Shown: positions 40,330 to 50,014 of the stretch, one piece after another
How the letters are laid out: every line of letters begins with the position of its first letter
Position numbering within the stretch: the stretch's first letter is position 1
Assembly: GCA_940671915.1 (NCBI GenBank)
Contig: CALNVZ010002974.1
Location: forward strand, 42,517,703-42,581,702
Source: Paracentrotus lividus
Lineage: Eukaryota > Echinodermata > Echinoidea > Camarodonta > Echinidae
Direction: 5' to 3'
DNA length: 64,000 nt
Translations under genes and position numbers: made by a program
The notes under the pieces: model-generated
Seen by the model: the letters and a program-made list of their open reading frames with translations, nothing else
The model's database searches: none
What the model was told of the DNA's origin: nothing

Positions 40330-40719
40330 GTGTGGAACAGATTAGTGAACACAGACTAGGACCAAGGAGACGCAGGTTGTCGTTATGAATGCAGCCTAAA
40401 AAATTATTTTGCAGAGATGTGTAGCAACTTTTACTTTGTGATATTTTTCTTTTAACCTAAATTTTACAGACCACTGATTGGAGAGAACATGTGACCGTGG
40501 AAGAGGATAAGGTGTCAGATAGAGATAGGGGAATGCTCATGATGACATTGACTCTCATTTACAGTCAAATAATGAAAATGGCTAAAAACCATCGATTAGC
40601 ACATTGAAGTGAGTCAATCACCAACAGTATTGTCTTGCATGGTCCTAGTTTTGAGGTGATTTAAAGAAATTATGTGTTGTGTGGTCCTGGTACTGGTATG
40701 ATAACCAAGAGGATGTATA
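40330..40719. other. Gene-free stretch
   Basis: No recognisable exon. An acceptor-like tract (ttttcttttaacctaaattttacag at about 40470) is followed by a short open frame without domain. Confidence 0.3.
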
Positions 40720-41085
40720 ATGCCCCGTTGACACTTTCACGATTTTCGGTTCCCGCATAGTTCACGCACTGAAATTGCATCATGCGTGCCAATGCGTGGA
40801 AACTTGCGGGAAGGGGCGGGATGATGCGCGGCAATGCGTGAAGAGCGAAAAATTTTTTTCAACATGTTGAAAATTTTGCCACGCACTTCCCGCATTGCAG
40901 CAGTGCGTGAACTGTGCGCAAACTATGCGCAAACAAGTTGTGCCAATGCGTGCCAGTGCGTGGCGTAAAAACAGTGGGTACCCCACCCCCGGGAATGTGG
41001 CACGCACTTCACGACTAGTTCACTACATGGTCCCGCATAATTTGCGCAGTGGTTGTGCATCCTTCGCGCACTTTCAAACAAGGAC
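40720..41085. repeat. GC-rich segment of GCGTG / CACGC words
   Basis: More than a dozen copies of TGCGTG, GTGCGTG, CACGCAC and CCCGCAT in both orientations, including tttttttcaacatgttgaaaat as a central palindrome at about 40855-40876. It fits a fold-back MITE built of short inverted words. Alternatively it could be a CpG-rich promoter for the MADF gene, which starts at 41149. ORFs on both strands here are by-products. Confidence 0.5.
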
Positions 41086-41148
41086 TGCGCATATCAGTCA
41101 CATGATGCGTTTTGTCAAAATATTCTTGTTTGAGCCAGCAGCAAAATC

Positions 41149-41410
41149 ATGGCTTCATCCTCCTCATGAGATAATGATGGGACAGAGAATACAGAGCATG
41201 AAGAGAAAACTAAGCGAACAAAAAGAGCACGTACATCTAAAAGGGATGTCCCAGAGTACAAGTGGACCAAAGACGCTGTTCAATTAATAGCCGATTTTGT
41301 GAAGGAAAATTCAGCACTATATGATAAGACCCAGAAAGATTACACGAATGTTGCTACGAAGGGAAGGATGTGGGTGAATGGCGGTAAATTATTGGATCCA
41401 CCTGCCACTG
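41149..41410 (+). CDS. MADF/Myb-SANT-like gene, exon 1
   Basis: ATG at 41149 gives MASSSS, a TGA, then DNDGTENTEHEEKTKRTKRA with a basic run, then VPEYKWTKDAVQLIADFVKE, NSALYDKTQKDYTNVATKGR, MWVNGG. The last part is the first helix of a MADF/Myb-SANT-like DNA-binding domain (W------LI--V-------YD----DY). Donor CCACTG|GTAAGT. The in-frame TGA after six residues may be an error or show that the true start is downstream. The family includes Adf-1-like transcription factors and the DNA-binding partner of Harbinger transposons. Confidence 0.6.
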
Positions 41411-41635
41411 GTAAGTTCTCCCATTTGATGTTGGTTAGTTAAGTTCCATACCCATGTTTTAAAAATCCTCTTTTTGTTTTTTGTTGTCTGCATTACTAGT
41501 TAATAGAAAGTAATTTACTGGGAAAATAATTGTTGATATTTTCCTTTATAGAAATTAAATGTTTTTATTTTTTATTTTAGGGTTAAACTTCACCACACAA
41601 ATAGCCTATTTAATGTTTCCTTGTTTTTAATGTAG

Positions 41636-41816
41636 GGGACCAGTGTAAGAAGTTGTACGAAAATATGGCAACTCGGTAGGAAAGATATTGAACAAGGAGA
41701 AGAAAAGTGGATCTGGGCAAACCAACAGAACGACACGTGATGATGAGATAGTGAACACGTGGGGATTTCTTAAGCAACACATTGTTCGTGGCAAGACAAC
41801 GGCAAGTGACAAGGAG
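41636..41816 (+). CDS. MADF/Myb-SANT-like gene, exon 2
   Basis: After acceptor tttaatgtag the phase-1 frame gives DQCKKLYENMATR, TAG; one base over it continues VGKILNKEKKSGSGQTNRTT, RDDEIVNTWGFLKQHIVRGK, TTASDKE. This is the second and third helix of the domain (CKK-Y----R---K-LNKEKKSGSG). Donor GACAAGGAG|GTATAT. One missing base near 41675 explains the break. Confidence 0.6.
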
Positions 41817-41926
41817 GTATATAAATGACCAATTCACAATTTTGTATTGAAATATTAAATAACCTTGAACCTTCAGAACCCTTTTCATAATTTCAGTTTG
41901 AAATTTGATGTTTCTTCACCTTGCAG

Positions 41927-42138
41927 TTTGATAGAGAAGGGGAAGTGCACGAACAGAAGATGATGAAGTTTCTATCATGTCAGTTTCAGAAGATATGGAT
42001 AATGAGACCTTGGTCCCGTTGAAGGATCGGGTCCCAATGTCGGCACGCTCCGAAGCCTCTGGAACTTCTGGCAGTAGAACTCCAGCTTCTCGATCAAGTA
42101 CTGTTTTGCAGAATAACCTCGACGATGCTCTCCGTCAG
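41927..42138 (+). CDS. MADF/Myb-SANT-like gene, exon 3
   Basis: Acceptor cttcaccttgcag; FDREGEVHE and then, one base over, DDEVSIMSVSEDMDNETLVP, RVPMSARSEASGTSGSRTPA, SRSSTVLQNNLDDALRQ, donor CGTCAG|GTAGGC. It is an acidic and Ser-rich linker as usual between the DNA-binding domain and the C-terminal helix. A T-run of 26 follows at 42154-42179. Confidence 0.5.
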
Positions 42139-42154
42139 GTAGGCATTATAGAAC

Positions 42155-42185
<31 letters not shown>

Positions 42186-42387
42186 GAATACATTACCTAA
42201 GCCGAATCCGCTTTCAATAGTTCCATTTGAAACTATAGAAATTAATTAACAACAAAAATATCATTGAAAATTAATTCTCGACAATCGATCTAAATTTGTT
42301 GAGTATATGGCAGTAAATGACAGAATCAGACCCTGACTTTAATTGCCTTACTAAATTACATTTGGTTATATTGTTTATGCCTTTCAG

Positions 42388-42625
42388 GTTCTTTCAAGAG
42401 CGGATAATTTGGGCCAGACAGCTGCGTTGACAGTCAAAAAAAGATCGTCCATGATTTTGCATGCCTTTTGGAGGGCCATATGCAGAAAATTCCAGAGGAA
42501 TCGTGGCACAGTTTCCAAATTGAATGTCTGCAACTCGTTCACAATTTCAAACAGCCAACCAGGCCAACTCAACCATGTCAACAGCAACCTCGTCATGGCA
42601 GTCAAGCCAGTGGGCAATCAATAGT
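42388..42625 (+). CDS. MADF/Myb-SANT-like gene, exon 4
   Basis: Acceptor gcctttcag; VLSRADNLGQTAALTVKK, then after frame steps EGHMQKIPEESWHSFQIECL and QLVHNFKQPTRPTQPCQQQP. The helix with KIP-E-W--F--E-L-LV--F resembles the C-terminal interaction helix of this protein class, followed by a Gln/Pro-rich tail. At least one indel is needed near 42450. Frames read across 42468-42830 are partly shadows. Confidence 0.5.
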
Positions 42626-42829
42626 CATTGGTCCAGTTTCAATCAATGGTCTCCATCCTTCAACAATGTTGGGATGCAGCCGCGCCTTCAGCTGTGCCTG
42701 TACCGATACCAACGTCTTCTCAGCAGTCCACTGCTTCGACCCCACCCTCCCGACGTAGTAATGAGAATGGTTTCCTCGGTTCTGGAAGAGCTTGGAGAAA
42801 AGAATAATGTGTTCAACAGCAGCCGGTGA

Positions 42830-44072
42830 TAAAGAAAAGGCAATACTGGTTGCAAAACTAACGCCTTCCATATCGGGACACTCTTTCAGTACTTACCTTA
42901 ATTCTTACATGGTAAAAAAAAAAAAAGTAAAAAAAAAAATTGTTATTTGTTGTTGCCTTTGCAAGGAATTTTATTAAAAACCCACTCGGCAAGAAAACCA
43001 TTATTTATACATTTGAAAAGAGGTATAATATTTTCTGAAACGTAAACCAGAACTACCACTGAAGAGCAAGGGTAAAATGTGACAGTTTGATCAAAGTCGG
43101 AAAATATATTCCAGATTTTTGAATGTTCTGAGTTCCAGGGAGAGCTTCGATGGATATTCTCGATTTAGACATTTTGACATATACTCATGCATGATGCTTT
43201 TATCAAGAAACAAAATGAAAGGTTTACTGATGGAAGATTAATAAAATGCATCTTTTTGGTTCCTACGTTTTACATTTGTCTTGTAGTTGATTAGTTCATG
43301 TTTCTCACTTGTACAACTTTAAAGTGTTCAAAATATCATTGAGAAATCCTTGTAATTACAAATGTCTATAAGGTAGTTCAAATTGGAGGTTCAGTTGTCA
43401 GTCACTATGAAACTAAACGTTATCCTGCAGACTTATTTTCTTTTCTTCATCCCACGTTATTTAAATTGCATTTATGTGAGCATATTCAGAATGCCTAAGT
43501 TTTCTACTCGGTTACGTTTCTTTTATTAAAAAAACACGCAATTCGTGCATTCTGATTGCTTCTGATTAGAAGTCTCTTATTACACACAAAAAACAAAACA
43601 TGTAAAGTTGTTTGTATTAAGAGTAACATATTGACAAATCAAAGGCTAATAAAAGACTGCAAAGATAGGTGAATATCAAGGCCTTTAATAAAATGGGTAA
43701 CTATAAGCACTAGATATTTTTCATTGGATTTCAAAAATGATTGTTAAGTTTCCGCACAATTCGTTCAAGCGCACCTAGTCATACGAGATAACACGGTCAA
43801 CTGTTTGACTTTTACATATATACATATGTTAATAGAATCTTCTTAAACGATGTAAAAGCATGATCGTATCAATAAATAATATTCAATTTCCCAGTTTTTC
43901 CTATCTCTCACAGATGTTTTGTTTAAAATATGATTGATAAATGGATACAATAATTCATTAATAAAAAGTGCGTTGCTGAACGGAACGAACCGGGAGTAAA
44001 GTTTTGGAACACAGATCGAACGGTGTAGGTGATGTTTTGCGATGCGTGTATTAAAATCTTGTATTGATTAAA
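42830..44072. other. Gene-free AT-rich stretch
   Basis: No exon, no clear repeat ends. A-runs at 42911-42938. Confidence 0.4.
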
Positions 44073-44901
44073 AGCAAATAAATCAGATGAACAGATCAAA
44101 AAAAGTTTGAAGTAAATCCGACAAGAAATAAGAAAGTTATGAATATTTAAATGATGTGACTGAACAGTGATTTTTTCCTAAATCACTGTAACGTCATACG
44201 TCATAAAGGCTGCGTCTCACCTTTGCGTATTTAACCTGCGTCGACCGATAGCGTTTTCGAAAATTAAAAGCGCTCCCTGAGCGCAGATCAGACGGTGGAC
44301 TGACGTTCGGCGTGCGCAAACATGTGGCGTCTCCTTCAAGCGCAAGCCTGAACGTCTCCAACGTCAGTCTACCGTCTGATCCGCGTTCAGGAAGCGATTT
44401 TAATTTTCAAAAACGCTGGGCCGACGCAGGCTAAAAACGCAAAGGTTGACACAGCCATAACACGTGACTCTTGGTCACGTGTCATGACGTATGTCATGCA
44501 CTTCCTGTCTGCTATAGCTTATTATAACTTTGTTTGTAAGAATCCGTTTTAATCCATGAGTGGTTATTTTTCAAAACATTCAAAAGGTTGAATCAATAAT
44601 GTATCTGTACCCGTGTTTATCGACCCCCCCCCCAAAAAAAAAAAAAAAAAAAAAAAAAAAACTGTTCTTCTTGCGTTAAAGGGTTGCAAAGGGGGGATTT
44701 AAAAACAATAAGATATAATAAAATACCTGCAGAGAAGTGCATGGCAACTTCATGCCACGTGACCCAGCGTTGCCAGTTAGCATGATAAATAACTTTTGCG
44801 TTGTATTCATAACTTTCTTATTTATTGTCTGATTTACTTCAACGTTTTTGGTTTTTTTAATTGTTTTGTTTTTCGTCTGATTTATCTGCTTTTAATCAAT
44901 A
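44073..44901. mobile_element. Outer fold-back with nested inner MITE
   Basis: ATTGATTAAAAGCAAATAAA at the left is inverted at the right as TTTATCTGCTTTTAATCAAT with small changes; arms of about 85-90 bp pair through aagaaataagaaagttatga / cataactttcttatttattg. Between them lie a second palindrome pair (acgtcatacgtcat / atgacgtatgtcat), the inner element at 44208-44456 and a C/A-run at 44627-44660. Confidence 0.65.
44208..44456. mobile_element. Inner MITE with GGCTGCGTC / GACACAGCC ends
   Basis: GGCTGCGTCTCACCTTTGCG against CGCAAAGGTTGACACAGCC, followed inward by tttaacctgcgtcg / cgacgcaggctaaa, gcgttttcgaaaatt / aattttcaaaaacgc, and cagacggtggactgacg / cgtcagtctaccgtctg. Almost a full palindrome of 249 bp, CpG-rich. 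Confidence 0.75.
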
Positions 44902-44934
44902 ACAATATTTTCTGATGCGACCCAGTCTTTAAAT

Positions 44935-45000
44935 GTGCGTTCGTGTGTTTGTGTGTGTGTATGGGGTGTGCGGGTGTGTGTGCGTGCGTGTGAGGAGTGG
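44935..45000. repeat. (GT)n-rich simple repeat
   Basis: Imperfect gtgtgt/gcgtgc tract. The Cys/Val ORF and its His/Thr antisense partner through it are artefacts. Confidence 0.7.
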
Positions 45001-45191
45001 GGTTTGTGCAAGCTTACTAGAAATACGAAATTTCTACATATGCCCCGACACCAACTCATCACGTGTAAGTTCAAACAAAGCTTACCAAAACCCCTTAATT
45101 TCCTGACAACATTAATTGCGATACCATGTAGAATTGTTGTGTACATAAAGACATAATACAAACACCATTACCGAACGGTTAATCCAGGAAA

Positions 45192-45468
45192 CTGAAGAGC
45201 CACTTCGCCCGATATGGCATCCCGAGCACTGTGATAAGTGACAACGGACCACAGTACTCATCAGAAGACTTTGCTAAGTTCTCAAAGAGATGGAAGTTCG
45301 ATCACATCACAATCTCTTCAAGACACAGCCAGGCGAATGGGAAAGTGGAAGCTGCAGTCAAGGCTTCAAAGAGACTACTCAAGAAGACATCACAATCTAA
45401 AGGTGATGCACACAGGTTTAGCAATGCTAGAACTCCGAAACACTCCAAACCAAGGTGTTGACAGTTAA
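45192..45468 (+). pseudogene. Ty3/Gypsy integrase core fragment
   Basis: The frame reads LKSHFARYGIPSTVISDNGP, QYSSEDFAKFSKRWKFDHIT, SSRHSQANGKVEAAVKASKR; after a frame step near 45410, AMLELRNTPNQGVDS. It is the central DDE integrase core: the Asp of SDNGPQ and the Glu of NGKVEA are two of the three catalytic residues. The first Asp and the zinc-binding domain are missing at the left. From 45354 on, the same sequence recurs at 46782. An LTR follows directly, so this is the 3' part of pol. Confidence 0.85.
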
Positions 45469-45527
45469 ATGGATGGCACTTGATTTTTTTTCTTCCAATA
45501 ATTGAATTTTGGTGATTGATAAATATT

Positions 45528-45872
45528 GTAACGTAATGAGTTTAGGCCGTAGAGGGCCTAATGTTAAGTTGGGTCAGTTGATGTTGAGCTATCGTGGAAG
45601 ACGTACATATTGTATGAACTCTCCGAATAAAGTTGTTGAACAGTACTGAAGCGTGATATTTCTCATTTTGTCCAGACTGTACTGGTAAAGTCGTATAAGA
45701 AGTTAGATGATTAATTGATTGCATGTGTGTAAGTAGAGTTGTCCATGTTGAGCAATATATTTTTGCAAAAGAACCCACGAGAAAGAGCGAGAGTACGAAG
45801 GGAACTGGGTTCTGCAATTGCTGCTCAGATTGAAGGCAGAACGCTACCCCTGCAGAGCGCTGTTCTGCGACA
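45528..45872 (+). mobile_element. LTR of a Gypsy-type retrotransposon (tRNA-Leu primed), copy in block A
   Basis: TG at 45528 (tgtaacgtaatgag) and CA at 45872 (ttctgcgaca) bound about 345 bp, with a polyadenylation signal aataaa at about 45627 and a primer-binding site one base after the end. The equivalent in block B spans about 46987-47330. It directly follows an integrase fragment, yet also precedes a primer site, so it would serve as 3' LTR for one unit and 5' LTR for another. Confidence 0.65.
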
Positions 45873-45873
45873 C

Positions 45874-45891
45874 TGGTGGCAGCGGTGGGAT
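45874..45891 (+). promoter_or_regulatory. Primer-binding site complementary to tRNA-Leu 3' end
   Basis: TGGTGGCAGCGGTGGGAT is the exact complement of ATCCCACCGCTGCCA plus CCA, the 3' end of animal tRNA-Leu (AAG/UAG type) as I recall it. Block B has the same site at about 47331 with one base less after it. Confidence 0.75.
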
Positions 45892-46147
45892 AATGACTTT
45901 AACACGCCATTTGGAAATAAGTTGTTTTTATCATCTTTCTATCATCTAATCATTTGTAAGACACGGATATCAACATGAGATGGCCTATATCGAACGTTAA
46001 AAAAATGAAGTCTTATCGGCCCGGGTAACAGCTCGAGAATACCTTATGCCTGACAAAAATTGATAAACCCTCTCCTATTAGATTTAAGATTTGGATATCT
46101 ACACTTGCAATGGATTGCTAGTTTTTGTTATGTTTTTCCATGTTGAA

Positions 46148-46336
46148 GGCGACGCTTTGGGGAAGAAAATGTCCAAAGATAGATTACAGGAAGCATTAAT
46201 TGGCAATGTCAAAGAAGTCATACGAGAAGTCATCAACCGGCGTCTATTCATTGATGGCCAACTTTGTTCTGAAGAAACTATGACAAGAGACTTTGTGGTG
46301 GACCTGCTGGCCGGGACGTCGAACAGCCGACTGTAG
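46148..46336 (+). CDS. Unrecognised exon in block A
   Basis: After an acceptor-like tccatgttgaag the frame reads ALGKKMSKDRLQEALIGNVK, EVIREVINRRLFIDGQLCSE, TMTRDFVVDLLAGTSNSRL, TAG. The helical Lys/Glu pattern is protein-like. Block B carries the same with several one-base deletions. No domain recognised; by position it could be a gag-type start of the retroelement. Confidence 0.4.
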   Translation, partial: GDALGKKMSKDRLQEALIGNVKEVIREVINRRLFIDGQLCSEETMTRDFVVDLLAGTSNSRL

Positions 46337-46498
46337 AATGGACTCTTTATTTTACAACCAAACAGTATTCAAAAGTGTATGTTTAAAGAGTACATTGGAG
46401 TGATCATCATCATGCTCTGGAAACAGAACAATTTTCAATAATTTTGTATAGTTTGCTACCCATATTGGAGTTATGACCATCATTTAGTCTTCCCATAG

Positions 46499-46591
46499 AT
46501 CAGCCAGGGAATAATGCAAAGTTAACAGTGGAAGTAGGAGATAACATTTTGAGGCGAAATCAGTTTCTAAATCTTGGCGTCGAGTGCAAAA
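46499..46591 (+). CDS. Short unrecognised exon in block A
   Basis: Acceptor gtcttcccatag, donor AAAATT|GTAAGT. Encodes DQPGNNAKLTVEVGDNILRR, then NQFLNLGVECKI. The block B counterpart (about 47951-48041) keeps the same reading with extra bases. Confidence 0.4.
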
Positions 46592-46658
46592 TTGTAAGTT
46601 CAGCCCCACATATTTTATTTTGTGTATTACTTGCATCTCGAAGAACAAGAGCCTCATT

Positions 46659-46781
46659 ATGACCCGTGGTAGTAGAAAAGCCAAAACCACTAGGAATTTC
46701 CAGTCTCCCAGCCAAGGACAAAGGCCAATGCCCAAAAGTCCTTTTACCACTCATGAGGGAGTTTACAGAAATTTGATAAAA
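46659..46781 (+). CDS. Start of an unrecognised ORF (MTRGSRKAK), block A
   Basis: ATG followed by TRGSRKAKTTRNFQSPSQGQ, RPMPKSPFTTHEGVYRNLIK, cut at the block junction. In block B the frame is shattered, but beyond it block C continues with FDDLFDQLGTKCG-type sequence and, in C', IVRGEVCFTVNVKENVESCG. The ORF probably spans B/C in reality. Basic start, no domain known to me. Confidence 0.4.
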
Positions 46782-48225
46782 GCAGTCAGCGCTTCAAAAG
46801 AGACTACTCTAAGTCAGACAATCATTCAATCTAAGGTGCTGCACTACAGAGTTATAGCCAAAATGCTAGTATACTACTTGGCAAAACACATACACTACCA
46901 AACCAAGGTGTTGGAACAGTTAAATGGATGGCACATTGATTTTTTTCTTCCATAATTGACATATTTGGTGATGATGAATAAATTGTACGTACATTGAGTT
47001 CTAGCCGTAGAGCCAAGTATAGTTGGGTCAGTTGATGTATTGGCTATCGTGAGGAAGACGTACATATTGTATGAATCTCCGAATAAAGTTGTTGAACAGT
47101 AACTGAAGCGTGTATTTCTCATTTTGTCCAGACTGTACTGGTAAAGTCGTATAAGAAGTTAGATGATTAATTGATTGCATGTGTGTAAGTAGAGTTGTCC
47201 ATGTGAGTCAATATATTTTGCAAAAGAACCCACGAGAAAGAGCGAGAGTACGAAGGGAACTGGGTTCTGCAATTGCTGCTCCAGATTGAAGGCAGAACGC
47301 TACCCCTGCAGAGCGCTGTTCTGCGACACTGGTGGCAGCGGTGGATAATGATTTATACAGCGCCATTGGTATAAGTTGTTTTTTTATCATCTTCTATCAT
47401 CTAACATTTGTAAGACACAGATAATCAACATGAGATCGCCTATATCGAACGTTAAAAATGAAAGTCTTATCGGCCCGGGTAAACGCTCGATACGATCTTA
47501 TGCCTGACAAATTGATAAACCCTCTCCTATTAGATTTAAGATTGAGATATCTACACTTGCAATGGATTGCTAGTTTGTGTTATGTTTTTTTCTCATGTTG
47601 GAACGACAGACGCTTTGGGAGAGAATAGTCCAAGATAGATTACAGGGCAGCTTATTGGCTAGTCAAGAAGTCATACGAGAGATCATCAACGGCGTCTATT
47701 CATTGATGGCCAACTTTGTTCTGAGAAATATGACAGAGACTTTGTGGTGACCTGCTGGCCGGGACTCGAACAGCCGACTGTAGAATGGGAACTTCTTTTT
47801 TTTACACCAACAGTATTTCCAAAGATGTATGTTTAAAGAGTAACATTGGAGTGATCATCATCATGCTCTGGAAACAGAACAATTTCAATAATTTTCGTAT
47901 AGTTTGCTACCATATTGGAGTTATCGCCATCATTTAGTCTTCCCATAGATCAGCAGGAAGTAATAGCAAAGTTACAGTGGAAGTAGGAGATAACATTTTG
48001 AGGCGAAATCAGTTTCTAAATCTTGGCGTCGAGTGCAAATCTGTAAGTTCATCAGCCCACAACATATTTTTATTTTGTGTATTACTTGCATTCTCGAAGA
48101 ACAAGAGCCTCACTTATGACCGTGTAGTAGAAAGCCAACCACTAGAATTCTCAGTCTCCCAGCCAGACAAAGGCCAATGCCCAAAGTCCTTTTACCATCA
48201 TGAGGGAGTTATACAGAATTTGATA
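46782..48225 (+). repeat. Repeat block B (second, error-rich copy of block A)
   Basis: Contains the same integrase end, LTR, primer site, leader and exons as block A. Nearly every difference is a one-base insertion or deletion, which breaks all frames. It flows into block C at about 48226. Confidence 0.85.
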
Positions 48226-49989
48226 AAAACAGCAAGGAAGGGCACACAGTGCAGCAGGACCAAGGCAGATTATCATCAATTCGATGATCTCTTTGACCAG
48301 CTGGGGACTAAATGCGGAGCGGGATGGTAACAATGGCTCATAGTAACTGCACACGTGGGAGGCAGCATTAAGCTGCAATACCAGCTATCGTCCCAGGGTG
48401 AAGGATGCCTTCACGGTGAACGTCAAGGAGAAATGGTGAATCCTGTGGTCCTGCAATCACAATTTCGCACGGATGATACGGAGCAGGAAACAAAGAGAAA
48501 TCTAGGATTAGCGGCCTAGAGAGGTTGTAGTGTAAACACAACTTTAATTCCGATTTACTAGTAGTTAAGACAACTCTAAAACGATTAGTGGTACTGTACA
48601 CATGACTCTACGCAGATACAGTATCGTATTTCTTTATTCATGTATTCGGACACAAGAAACGTCCATTTTAGTTGTAAAGGGAAGTATTTCAGACATGTTT
48701 ATTTCTAAGCAGTATTTACTTAATTACCGTATGTAAATTATGTTACCTTGGTTACGTAAGTAACCTATCAGAATGTTTTTCGTTATGAAATTAACAATCA
48801 GTATGTGCCTTTTGGGGCGCGCGTTTTGTAGGATTTTTTATCGTATGCAAATAACGCGTAGTTACATGTACACAGAGCAGATCCAGCTTGATATCGCGGT
48901 ATGACATCCAATTTTCTTGTATCCTGACTTTCTACATTATATTTACATTATTTTGCGGACGGGAATTTAGACCTATGCTCCCCGAGCCGATCCGGCTAGT
49001 TCATGCCTCCCTGTGCTGTCTGGGCAGAGGAGAAATCACTTCACTGCAATGCTGCTCATATGTAACTCCCGACCATTTCCTGATATTTATCGGGTATGTA
49101 TCTGATATGGTACTGGTTATTTACAATGACTAGTCACATGTATCTTCTTTGATGTTGTATTTTTGTGTCTTAGGAAATTAATTGATTGGGCTGACAGCTC
49201 GGAATACCTTATGCCTGACGAAAATTGATAAAGTTGATGTTCATAGAGAATAATACTGGTCGATTTATATCATATGAGCAGGAATAACATGAGGAACACT
49301 ATTTAACTAATCGCCATGATTTTTAAAAAAATTCTGGAGCTCATTAATCGGTAATCGGGAATCGCCAGCCCACTGAACCCCCCAATAGTACCCCAAAGTC
49401 CCACACATGCTGACGTCAGGATATGGAAATTGCGGCTGTGAATGGACTTCCGGGTTTGCTGGCTATCTGGCGTTCGAGTGCCGCGGTGCGTAGTATACTC
49501 GGGATCGCAACCCATATCGTACAATGATCGGAGTCGGATCCAGAGATGAGTTCGAAGTAGAGTTTGAAATCGAAGACATTGGAAGATGAAAAATGAGGAA
49601 GAAGTCTCAGCCTCAATTGCTAGTAGCACAGACGAAACGACATACGCATGACGGCGAATTGGTGAATACTTTCAGAAGATGAGGCGAAAGACTGTCCCCT
49701 CGACTAGCTCAGAAGCTGCAACTGAAATTCCCGTGTGGCTGCACCCAGACCAGCAATCGCCGACACCACCGTTCTTCCTTATTTTCGCTGGCTGTGTGCC
49801 TTTGGCAAGGAACGTTAGATCCGTATGCTCAGATGATATTGGATCGTTGAAATGTATCCGAATCTTTTCACGCACATACTGGAGTTGGCAAATTCTACGA
49901 GTTAAATAATAATCACAACTGGTTACAAAGGACACGCTTTTTCAACTCTACGGACACGGGATGAAGAACTGAGCATCATGTCGCACGCA
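48226..49989 (+). repeat. Repeat block C, left of the N gap
   Basis: Runs from 'caaggaagggcacacagtgc' to 'gcatcatgtcgcacgca' and is repeated as C' at 50015-51738. One frame near 48285 reads FDDLFDQLGTKCGA. Around 49188-49230 the leader words 'cttatgcctgacgaaaattg' reappear, which in blocks A and B follow the LTR. The ORF 49679-49909 (MRRKTVPSTSSEAATEIPVW) is open but unassigned. Confidence 0.85.
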
Positions 49990-50014
49990 NNNNNNNNNNN
50001 NNNNNNNNNNNNNN
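49990..50014. other. Assembly gap of exactly 25 N
   Basis: Second 25-N spacer of the window, again between duplicated ends. Confidence 0.95.

Larger units (their letters stand above)
45354..46781 (+). repeat. Repeat block A (integrase end, LTR, leader, two exons)
   Basis: This 1.43-kb block is repeated immediately downstream as block B with over 85% identity and differences that are mostly one-base indels. The junction at 46781/46782 joins '...gaaatttgataaaa' to 'gcagtcagcgcttcaaaaga' of the integrase without a spacer. Confidence 0.85.

Noticed and set aside
40780-41007. ORFs of 75 and 130 codons through the GCGTG-rich segment
   Set aside because: Both strands are open because of repeated words; only the part after 41149 shows domain similarity.
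49679-49935. Opposite-strand ORFs of 76 and 87 codons in block C
   Set aside because: The duplicate C' does not conserve either frame. A gag-like reading was considered, but no signature supports it.
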